DNA of 55,429 nt. It comes from Propionibacteriaceae bacterium (lineage in GTDB: Bacteria > Actinomycetota > Actinomycetes > Propionibacteriales > Propionibacteriaceae). A model generated the notes under the pieces. That model did not search any database and was not told the DNA's origin. It saw only the letters and a program-made list of their open reading frames with translations. Positions 28,386-36,150 of this stretch are shown here, one piece after another. Made by a program: the position numbers and the translations under genes. How positions within the stretch are numbered: position 1 is the stretch's first letter; the number at the start of each line of letters is the position of its first letter. The stretch is from NCBI GenBank assembly GCA_016717345.1, contig JADKFR010000012.1, positions 1 through 55,429 on the forward strand, read 5' to 3'.

Positions 28386-29131
28386 AGCCGACCCCGCGGG
28401 TGATTCGCTTCACCGACGCCGACGCCCTGGCCCAGGGGGCGGCGAGCCGCCTCCTCCACGCCCTGATCAGGTTCCAGGCCGATGACCGCGTTGCCCAACT
28501 CTGCTTGACCGGCGGGAGGATCGCACTGGCGATGTACTCCCGGCTGGGACGGTTGGTGGCGGGTTCGGAACTCGATCCCAGCCGTCTCGAGCTGTGGTGG
28601 GGCGACGAGCGGTTCGTGCCCACCGACGATCCGGACCGCAACGCCGGTCCGGCACTGGCGACCCTCGCCGGCCACTTCCCGCTCGACCCGTCCCGCACCC
28701 ACCCGATGCCGGCCGCGGATGGAGTGGTGGATGCGGCGGCCTCCGCCGCGACCTACGCCAAAGAACTGGGTGCGACCCGGTTCGACCTGTGCCTGCTCGG
28801 GATGGGCCCGGACGGCCACGTGGCCTCGATCTTCCCCGGGCATCCGGCGGAGGAGTCGAGCGGCCACCTCGTGATGGGGGTCAGCGATTCTCCCCTGCCA
28901 CCCACCGAGCGGATCAGCTTGACGACCAGAGCGATGAACCGATCCGGCGAGGTCTGGTTCATCGTCAGCGGCGAGGACAAGGCGGACGCGGTCGCGCGCG
29001 CCCTCACCGGTGACCACTCGCTGCCGGCCGCGCGGGTTCACGGTCACCGCGCCACGGTATGGCTGCTGGACCAGGCGGCTGCTTCGCGGCTGCCCTACTT
29101 CGACTGCTCGATGCAGGGCCTCAGTAGATAA
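28382..29131 (+). CDS. pgl: 6-phosphogluconolactonase
   Basis: Pgl hydrolyses the lactone formed by Zwf. The 249-residue protein has SLTGG-like CLTGGRIALAMYSRL, WWGDERFVPTDDPDRN and the catalytic region LGMGPDGHVASIFPGHP, as in DevB-type enzymes, plus SDSPLPPTERISLT. ATG 28382 overlaps opcA (ATGA). The 3' end overlaps the 3' end of rbpA, on the other strand, by 11 bases. gnd is not in the window. Confidence 0.94.
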   Translation: MKPTPRVIRFTDADALAQGAASRLLHALIRFQADDRVAQLCLTGGRIALAMYSRLGRLVAGSELDPSRLELWWGDERFVPTDDPDRNAGPALATLAGHFPLDPSRTHPMPAADGVVDAAASAATYAKELGATRFDLCLLGMGPDGHVASIFPGHPAEESSGHLVMGVSDSPLPPTERISLTTRAMNRSGEVWFIVSGEDKADAVARALTGDHSLPAARVHGHRATVWLLDQAAASRLPYFDCSMQGLSR

Positions 29132-29477
29132 CGTCGCCGTTGGCCCGGCGGGCTCGCAACGACTCAAGCGCCTCGGAGAGGATCGCCACGGCTTCGGCGT
29201 CGCTGCGCCGCTCCTTCACGTAGGCGAGGTGCGTCTTGTACGGCTGGATCTTCGGCGGCGGCGGCGGGTTCTCGGAATCAAGGTTCGCGGGAAGTCCGCA
29301 GCGCGGGCAGTCCCAGGTCTCCGGCACCACGGCATCGGCCGCGAAGGCGGGTCTGGTCTCGTGACCGTGGGAGCAGAAATAGGACACGTACAGCCGCGGT
29401 ACTGAATCGCCGCGTTCGGCCTCTCCCATCGGACCGGCACCGACCCGGCTGCCGCGAATCGCGCTGCCACCCACCAC
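29121..29477 (-). CDS. rbpA: RNA polymerase-binding protein RbpA
   Basis: RbpA binds group 1 and some group 2 sigma factors and stabilises the open complex; it is restricted to actinobacteria. The 118-residue product has the N-terminal tail (SAIRGSRVGAGP), a core with YFCSHGHETRPAFAADAVVPETWDC split by CxxC (Cys-Pro-Arg-Cys) as in the zinc-containing Streptomyces form, a basic linker (PPPKIQPYKTHLAYVKERR) and the sigma-interaction helix DAEAVAILSEALESLRARR. GTG 29477 follows AAGGAG. It ends inside the 3' end of pgl. Confidence 0.93.
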   Translation of the reverse strand: MVGGSAIRGSRVGAGPMGEAERGDSVPRLYVSYFCSHGHETRPAFAADAVVPETWDCPRCGLPANLDSENPPPPPKIQPYKTHLAYVKERRSDAEAVAILSEALESLRARRANGDVIY

Positions 29478-29516
29478 GAACGTCTCCTTGCCAGTTGCGA
29501 GCGATGGATCTGGGCG

Positions 29517-29798
29517 TCAGCCCAGGACCCCGACCTCAGGGAAGTACCGGTAGAGCACCAACAGGCCCAGAATGCTGGCCAACCACACCACGCCGATCAC
29601 AATGGTGAGCCGGTCAAGGTTGCGCTCCGCGACCGACGTACCCCCCATGGACGTGGACATCCCGCCGCCGAACAGGTCGGACATTCCCCCGCCGCGCCCC
29701 TTGTGAAGCAGGATGAACAGGGCCAGCACAATGCTGGTCAGGATCAGGATGACTTGCAGCGTCAGGATCGGCCAGGTCATCAGGGGCACAACAGTCAC
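29517..29798 (-). CDS. secG: Preprotein translocase subunit SecG
   Basis: SecG is the small auxiliary subunit of the SecYEG channel. The 93-residue product has two membrane helices (about residues 6-29 and 66-86) separated by the family loop LLHKGRGGGMSDLFGGG and SVAERNLDRLT. I choose GTG 29798 (VTVVPLMTWPIL) with AGGA upstream; ATG 29780 is also possible. An in-frame GTG at 29819 would add seven residues. It lies downstream of tpi, as in M. tuberculosis, but a strong hairpin separates them. Confidence 0.9.
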   Translation of the reverse strand: MTVVPLMTWPILTLQVILILTSIVLALFILLHKGRGGGMSDLFGGGMSTSMGGTSVAERNLDRLTIVIGVVWLASILGLLVLYRYFPEVGVLG

Positions 29799-29851
29799 GC
29801 CGAGAATCCTAACCCACACGCTGCCGAATACCGCATTTGACGACGACGCCG

Positions 29852-29886
29852 GTGGGGGCGTCCCGACAATGTCGGAACGCCCCCAC
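29852..29886 (-). terminator. Strong hairpin downstream of tpi
   Basis: GTGGGGGCGT (29852-29861) pairs with ACGCCCCCAC (29877-29886). One mismatch follows, then CCGAC pairs with GTCGG around an AAT loop, 15 paired positions in all. There is no T run after it on the minus strand, as is common for actinobacterial terminators. It would end or attenuate the gap-pgk-tpi message before secG. Confidence 0.6.
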
Positions 29887-29911
29887 GGGCAACCAGAATC
29901 AGCGGCTTCCA

Positions 29912-29937
29912 GCAGCGTCAGCTGGCCGAGGAGTAGA
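29912..29937. repeat. Direct repeat copy 1 (tpi 3'-end duplicate)
   Basis: Twenty-six bases identical to 29991-30016, which contain the last codons and stop of tpi. CGATCTT follows here directly, while six extra bases intervene in the other copy. The 53 bases between copies show no gene. Confidence 0.8.
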
Positions 29938-29990
29938 CGATCTTCCTTGTCCGGCGCGTGAGCGGCGGACTGGGAGGAGTCTTGACGAGG

Positions 29991-30016
29991 GCAGCGTCAG
30001 CTGGCCGAGGAGTAGA
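29991..30016. repeat. Direct repeat copy 2 (within tpi 3' end)
   Basis: The second copy of the 26-base repeat. It covers the tpi stop codon (29997-29999, minus strand) and the codons for its last residues, YSSAS. Confidence 0.8.
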
Positions 30017-30781
30017 ACAGGACGATCTTGGCGAACTCGTCGGCGTTCAGGCTCGCGCCACCGACAAGAGCGCCGTCGACGTCCGGCTTCGCCATGATCT
30101 CGACCACGTTATTGGCCTTGACGGAGCCGCCGTACTGGATCCGGACTGCCTCGGCAGCCTCGGCGCCGAAGGCCTCCGCCACGTAGCCACGAATGGCACC
30201 GCACACCTCCTGCGCATCCTCGGGGTGGCCACCTCGCCGGTGCCGATCGCCCAGACCGGCTCGTAGGCGATCACCAGTGACGCGACCTGCTCGGCGCTCA
30301 GCCCGGCCAGGCATTCCTTCACCTGGGCCAGCACGTGCGGCACATGGGTACCCTGCTTGCGGATCTCCAGCACCTCGCCACAGCACACGATCGGGGTCAT
30401 CCCGGCGGCAATGACAACCTTGGCCTTCTCCCCGATCAGCGCGTCGGACTCACCGTGGTACTCCCGACGCTCGGAGTGGCCGACCACGACGTACGCGCAG
30501 TTCAGCTTCGCCAGCATGTCGGCGGAGATCTCGCCGGTGTAGGCGCCAGAAGCGTGGACGGAGACGTCCTGGGCGCCGAACCTCAGCGGCAGCTTGTCGC
30601 CCTCGATCACCGTCTGCACCGAGCGAATGTCAGTGAACGGGACGATGACGGCCGCTTCGGACTTCGTCGGATCGTACTTGGCGTCGGCCAGGGTCCACGC
30701 CAGCTTCTGGACGAGCCCGGTTGCCTCAACGTGGTTGAGGTTCATCTTCCAGTTGCCCGCCATCAGGGGGGTTCGTGTCAT
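29997..30781 (-). CDS. tpiA: Triosephosphate isomerase, frameshifted at 30222-30225
   Basis: TPI interconverts dihydroxyacetone phosphate and glyceraldehyde 3-phosphate. The first frame has MAGNWKMN with the catalytic Lys, VVVGHSERR with the catalytic His and IAYEPVWAIGTGEVATP with the catalytic Glu. The frame then fails, and the true C-terminus (EDAQEVCGAIRGYVAEAFG, YGGSVKANN, VDGALVGGASLNADEFAKI) lies in the next frame. Adding one base to the GGGG run at 30222-30225 restores 261 residues. TPI is a single-copy core enzyme, so the break is very likely a consensus error. ATG 30781 lies one base from the pgk stop. Confidence 0.93.
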
Positions 30782-30782
30782 G

Positions 30783-31979
30783 TCAGTTCTCCTCTTCGAG
30801 CACAGCCAGCCCGGGGAGCTCTTTGCCCTCCAGGTATTCCAGGGAAGCTCCGCCACCGGTTGAGATGTGGCCGAACTGGTCATCGGTGAAGCCGAGTTGA
30901 CGCACCGCCGCTGCGGAGTCGCCGCCGCCGACGACCGTCAGGCCGGCGCTCTCGGTCAACGCCTGCGCCACGGCCTTCGTGCCACCCGCGAAGAGCTCCA
31001 TCTCAAACACGCCCATCGGCCCGTTCCAGAAGACGGTGTGCGCGCCACGGATCGCCTCGGCGAACAATTCGCTGGTCTTGGGACCGATGTCGAGGCCCAT
31101 GTGGTCGCTCGGCATGGCGTCGGCGTCGACGACCGTCGCGGGCCCGTCCGGTCCGAACTTCGGGGCCACCACCACGTCCACGGGCAGCAGGATCTGCTTG
31201 CCGGCCGCCGTCGCCTGCTCAAGGTAGCCCGCCACGACGTCGATCTTCTCGGCGTCGAGCAGCGAGGTGCCGACCTCGTATCCCTTGGACTTGAGGAAGG
31301 TGTAGGCCATGCCGCCGCCGATGATGAGGGTGTCGGCAGCCTTCAACAGGTTGTCGATGACGGCCAGTTTGTCAGCCACCTTCGCGCCGCCGAGCACCAC
31401 GACGTAGGGCCGCTGCGGGGTCACCGTGAGGGTCCTGAGGATGTCCACTTCCTTCTTCACCAGCAGGCCGGCCGCGTTGGGAAGCAGCTTCGCCACGTCG
31501 TACACGCTGGCCTGCTTGCGGTGGACCACCCCGAAGCCGTCGGAGACGAACACGTCACCCAGGGCCGCGTAGCGGGCCGCGAGCGCCTGCCGCTGGGCTT
31601 CGTCCTTGGACTCCTCCGCAGGCTCGTACCGAACGTTCTCCAGCAGGGCGACCTGGGAATCGGCGAGCGCGGCAACGGTCGCGGTGGCGGAATCGCCCAC
31701 CACATCCCCCGCCAGCTGCACCTCCACGCCGAGCAACTCCCCCAGCCGCTTGGCAACCGGAGCCAGCGAGTAGACCGGGTTCACGGTCCCCTTGGGACGG
31801 CCAAGGTGGGCCATGATGACCACCTTGGCCCCGGCCTCGCGAAGCAGCGTGAGGGTGGGGAGGGCGGCTCGGATGCGGCCGTCGTCGGTGATGGTGTCGC
31901 CATCCAGCGGCACGTTGAAATCGCAGCGGATGAGAACCCGCTTGCCTCGCAGCTCGCCGAGGTCGGATACGGACTTCAC
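30783..31979 (-). CDS. pgk: Phosphoglycerate kinase
   Basis: PGK makes ATP from 1,3-bisphosphoglycerate. The 398-residue enzyme has VLIRCDFNVPLDGDTITDD, MAHLGRPKG, ALLENVRYEPAEE, the hinge and nucleotide motifs VVLGGAKVADKLAVIDNL and GGGMAYTFLKSKG, then NGPMGVFE and GGGDSAAAV. The start is GTG 31979 (VKSVSDLGELRGK) behind AGAAAGG. It sits between gap and tpi in the usual order on the minus strand. Confidence 0.96.
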   Translation of the reverse strand: MKSVSDLGELRGKRVLIRCDFNVPLDGDTITDDGRIRAALPTLTLLREAGAKVVIMAHLGRPKGTVNPVYSLAPVAKRLGELLGVEVQLAGDVVGDSATATVAALADSQVALLENVRYEPAEESKDEAQRQALAARYAALGDVFVSDGFGVVHRKQASVYDVAKLLPNAAGLLVKKEVDILRTLTVTPQRPYVVVLGGAKVADKLAVIDNLLKAADTLIIGGGMAYTFLKSKGYEVGTSLLDAEKIDVVAGYLEQATAAGKQILLPVDVVVAPKFGPDGPATVVDADAMPSDHMGLDIGPKTSELFAEAIRGAHTVFWNGPMGVFEMELFAGGTKAVAQALTESAGLTVVGGGDSAAAVRQLGFTDDQFGHISTGGGASLEYLEGKELPGLAVLEEEN

Positions 31980-32029
31980 GGACAACCTTTCTTGTTGGTG
32001 GGAACGCGCACGGTCGTGAGGGTGCTCGC

Positions 32030-32072
32030 ACAGTGGGCCGACCCGCGTCGGAAACGCGAGCCGGCCCACTGT
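32030..32072 (-). other. Bipartite hairpin between gap and pgk
   Basis: ACAGTGGGCCG (32030-32040) pairs perfectly with CGGCCCACTGT (32062-32072), and inside it CGCGT (32044-32048) pairs with ACGCG (32054-32058). It could partly terminate or be a processing site between gap and pgk, setting different expression of the two genes. No T run follows. Confidence 0.5.
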
Positions 32073-32094
32073 CAGTGCTGGGTCAGGCGGTGGG

Positions 32095-33099
<1,005 letters not shown>

Positions 33100-33116
33100 T
33101 GACTGGGTCTCCTAAC

Positions 33117-33130
33117 TGCAGACGTCTGCA
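33117..33130. promoter_or_regulatory. Perfect 14-bp palindrome in gap leader
   Basis: TGCAGACGTCTGCA reads the same on both strands and lies 18 bases upstream of the gap start codon. A candidate -10 (TAGGCT, 33172-33177 on the minus strand) lies further upstream, so the palindrome would be transcribed or lie downstream of the start site, a position suited to a roadblock repressor. The regulator is unknown. Confidence 0.4.
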
Positions 33131-33256
33131 CCGAGATTCGCAAGCCGGACCCGGGCAGGTGGACGTGGCCCAGCCTAGCGAATCAGCGAACCGTGGGAAG
33201 CCCGATGGACGAACCGCTCCGCAGACCCTGGCGGGCGGAGTCGGAGCGGAGGTGAG

Positions 33257-34243
33257 TCAGTCGACGTCGTCGGCCAACTCCGCGCCCAGGCTCGCGCCAG
33301 TGGTGGGGATGCCCTGTTCTGCTGCCTGCTTGTCGGCGGTGGCCAACAGCCGCCTGATGCGTCCGGCGACCGCGTCCTTGGTCAACGGAGGGGTGTGGAG
33401 TTGACCGAGTTCCTCCAGGCTCGCCTGCTGGTGCTCCAGCCGTAGTCGGCCCGCGATCAGGAGGTGCTCGGGGACATCGTCGCCAAGGATCTCCAGGGCC
33501 CGCTTCACGCGGGCACCGGCCGCCACCGCCGCTCGGGCGGAGCGACGCAGGTTTGCGTCGTCGAAGTTCGCCAACCGGTTCGCCGACGCCCTGACCTCCC
33601 GGCGCATCCGCCGGTCCTCCCACGCCAGCACGGACTCGTGGGCTCCCAGCCTGGTCAACATGGCCGCGATGGCGTCCCCGTCGCGGATCACCACCCTGTC
33701 CACGCCGCGCACCTCACGGGCCTTGGCGGCGATGTCGAGTCGGCGGGCCGACCCGACCAGGGCAAGGGCGGCCTCCGAGCCGGGGCAGGTGACCTCCAAG
33801 GCCATCGAACGGCCAGGCTCGGTGAGCGACCCGTGGGCCAGGAAGGCGCCTCGCCACGCGGCGACGGCCACCTCCGGCCCGCCACTGACCACCTGGACCG
33901 GCAGTCCCCGCACTGGACGGCCGCGGGGATCCACCAGTCCGGTCTGGCGTGCGAGGGAGTCTCCGTCACGGAACAAGCGGACGATGTACCGGGTCCCCCG
34001 GCGCAGGCCGCTGCTGCTGATCACCACGAACTCGCAGGTGAAGCCGAACAGGTCGGCGATCGCCGTGCGCAACCGCCGGGCGGCCGCGCCGGTGTCCAAT
34101 TCCGCTTCGACGACGATCCGTCCGCCGGCGATGTGCAGGCCGTTGCAGAAGCGCAACATCGCGGCGACTTCGGCCCGGCGCAGGTCCGGCCTCGTCACCT
34201 CCAACGTGGCCAGTTCAGCCTTCACCTGTTGCGTCATCGCCAT
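33257..34243 (-). CDS. whiA: Sporulation/cell-division regulator WhiA
   Basis: WhiA is a DNA-binding protein with a degenerate LAGLIDADG fold fused to a helix-turn-helix. In actinomycetes it controls sporulation septation genes. The 328-residue product has MTQQVKAELATLE, the DUF199 region (LRFCNGLHIAGGRIVVEAEL, AWRGAFLAHGSLTEPG) and the C-terminal HTH region (NFDDANLRRSARAAVAAG, LGQLHTPPLTKDAVAGRIRRL). The organism need not sporulate; WhiA is conserved in Gram-positives. It follows yvcK after 48 bases, the conserved rapZ-yvcK-whiA cluster. Confidence 0.96.
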   Translation of the reverse strand: MAMTQQVKAELATLEVTRPDLRRAEVAAMLRFCNGLHIAGGRIVVEAELDTGAAARRLRTAIADLFGFTCEFVVISSSGLRRGTRYIVRLFRDGDSLARQTGLVDPRGRPVRGLPVQVVSGGPEVAVAAWRGAFLAHGSLTEPGRSMALEVTCPGSEAALALVGSARRLDIAAKAREVRGVDRVVIRDGDAIAAMLTRLGAHESVLAWEDRRMRREVRASANRLANFDDANLRRSARAAVAAGARVKRALEILGDDVPEHLLIAGRLRLEHQQASLEELGQLHTPPLTKDAVAGRIRRLLATADKQAAEQGIPTTGASLGAELADDVD

Positions 34244-34291
34244 GATGCTCAGCCGACCCCCACCCGCTCCTGCGTCGTCGAAGGCCTCATC

Positions 34292-35245
34292 CTACAGATG
34301 CATGATGCCGGCATAGACCGCAGCGAGCTTCAAAGGATCGTGCTGAGGGCTGCCATCGCGCATCCGGACGTCCGCCTGGACGATCGTTGCCCCCAGCGAG
34401 GCGGCATACGAGGCCAGGTGCGAGTCGTTGGCGAAGGACGGATCGACCACCACGGTGTTCAGGCGCAGGGCCGGCATATGTTGCGCGAGCACCTCCAAGT
34501 GACGGGAGGCGGTGTAGCCGTCGGTCTCGTCCTTGGTGGTCGTCAGGTTCATCGTCAGGATCCGGCGCGCCGGCGTCCTGATGATGGCCTGGGCGAGTTC
34601 CGGCACCAGCAGGTGCGGGATCACCGAGGAGTACCAGGACCCTGGGCCGAGCACCACGTAGTCGGCCTCCAGGATTGCTGTCACCGCCTCGCTGACCGCG
34701 GGCGGCCCTGACGGAGTCAGCCGGACGTCGCTGATCATCCCGGTCGCCAGCGCGACAGCCTCCTGCCCGACCACCCGGACGAGTTCGTCCGGACGGCTCG
34801 GATCGGCACCGATCACGTCGGCCTCGATGACCAGCGGCACCGCAGACATCGGCAGCACCCGGCCTTGGACGCGCAGCAGCGCGGCCACCATGTCCAGCCC
34901 CGCCACCGGGTCACCCATCTGCTGCCACAGCCCGGCGATCAGGAGGTTGCCGATGGCATGGCCACCCAGCGGCCCCTCGCCGGCGAAGCGCGACTGCAGC
35001 ACCTGCGCCCACGTGCGCTCGATATCGGCGTCCCCGCACAGGGCGGCCAGGGCCATCCGCAGGTCACCGGGGGGCAGGATGCCGAACTCACTGCGAAGCC
35101 GGCCGGAGGATCCCCCGTCGTCAGCCACCGTGACGATGGCGGTGAGCCGGTTGGTGATCCGCCGCAGGGCGCTGAGGCTGGCGGCCAATCCATGGCCGCC
35201 GCCCAGGGCCGTGACCCGCGGTTGAGCTGCGCCGGCCTCGGTCAC
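34292..35245 (-). CDS. yvcK: YvcK/CofD-like gluconeogenesis factor
   Basis: YvcK proteins are UDP-sugar-binding regulators needed for growth on gluconeogenic carbon and for peptidoglycan homeostasis. The 317-residue product has the family motifs TALGGGHGLAASLSALRRI, VTVADDGGSSGRLR, PPGDLRMAL, GHAIGNLLI and VLGPGSWYSSVIPHLLV. The start is GTG 35245, overlapping the rapZ stop (GTGA). M. tuberculosis CuvA (Rv1422) is the positional counterpart. Confidence 0.94.
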   Translation of the reverse strand: MTEAGAAQPRVTALGGGHGLAASLSALRRITNRLTAIVTVADDGGSSGRLRSEFGILPPGDLRMALAALCGDADIERTWAQVLQSRFAGEGPLGGHAIGNLLIAGLWQQMGDPVAGLDMVAALLRVQGRVLPMSAVPLVIEADVIGADPSRPDELVRVVGQEAVALATGMISDVRLTPSGPPAVSEAVTAILEADYVVLGPGSWYSSVIPHLLVPELAQAIIRTPARRILTMNLTTTKDETDGYTASRHLEVLAQHMPALRLNTVVVDPSFANDSHLASYAASLGATIVQADVRMRDGSPQHDPLKLAAVYAGIMHL

Positions 35246-36108
35246 TCCAGGCCCAGGTCTCGGTGCAGGACGCTGACCGCCAAGCCTCGCTGGCGCAGGC
35301 GGCGGGCCAACTCCTCGCTGATGGCCGTGCTGCGATGCTTGCCGCCGGTGCACCCGATGGCGACGGTGGCGTGTTGCTTGCCCTCCCTGATGTAGCCGGG
35401 GGTCATCGTCGTGATCATCAGCTCGACCGCGTCCAGGTACTGGGTGGTGGCCTCCTGGGACAACACGTACGCCGAGACGGCGTTGGACAGCCCGGTCTGG
35501 GGGCGCAGTTCCGGCACCCAGTGCGGGTTGGGCAGGAAGCGAACGTCAAGAACGAGGTCGGCATCGATCGGCACGCCGTTCTTGAACCCGAAGGACATGA
35601 CGGTGACCTGCAGGCTGCTGTTCGCGTGCGCGATCAGGGTGTCCACCCGGGCGCTCAACTGGTGCACGTTGATGTGGGTCGTGTCGATGACGATGTCGGC
35701 GCGCGCGCGCAGGTCGGCCAGCAACTTCCGCTCGCGCTGGATGGCGTCCAGCAGCCGATCAGTTCCCTGCAGCGGGAGCGGACGGCGGACGGATTCCTGG
35801 CGCCGCACGATGACCTCGTCCGAGGCCTCCAGGAACAGGATCTTGGGCACCACTCCGGCTTTTCCCAGTGCGGCGAACGCCCCGGGGATCTCGGCGAACG
35901 CCGAGCGGGTCCGGACGTCCATCACGACCGCGACCTTGGTGAACTGGCGCTCTCGTGCCAGTGCCAGGAGCTGCGGCATCATGCTTGGCGGCAGGTTGTC
36001 GACCACAAACCAGGAATGATCCTCCAGCGTGTGCGCCGCCGTGCGCCGGCCGGCGCCGGACATCCCAGTGATGACGAGGAACTCCACGGGGTCGTCGTCC
36101 GGGTTCAT
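35242..36108 (-). CDS. rapZ: RapZ/YvcJ family nucleotide-binding protein
   Basis: The 288-residue protein has a P-loop near the N-terminus (VITGMSGAGRRTAAHTLED) in which arginine stands where other RapZ proteins have lysine or a GRS sequence. It also has the family C-terminus VAIGCTGGKHRSTAISEELA with FKNGVPIDADLVLDVRFLPNP. In Escherichia coli RapZ guides decay of the GlmZ RNA; in actinobacteria the role is different and unclear. ATG 36108 is 42 bases after uvrC. It overlaps yvcK. Confidence 0.94.
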   Translation of the reverse strand: MNPDDDPVEFLVITGMSGAGRRTAAHTLEDHSWFVVDNLPPSMMPQLLALARERQFTKVAVVMDVRTRSAFAEIPGAFAALGKAGVVPKILFLEASDEVIVRRQESVRRPLPLQGTDRLLDAIQRERKLLADLRARADIVIDTTHINVHQLSARVDTLIAHANSSLQVTVMSFGFKNGVPIDADLVLDVRFLPNPHWVPELRPQTGLSNAVSAYVLSQEATTQYLDAVELMITTMTPGYIREGKQHATVAIGCTGGKHRSTAISEELARRLRQRGLAVSVLHRDLGLE

Positions 36109-36150
36109 GTCGCCATGATAAGCGTCGGCGAGCGCCCCAGGGGGAGGCGG

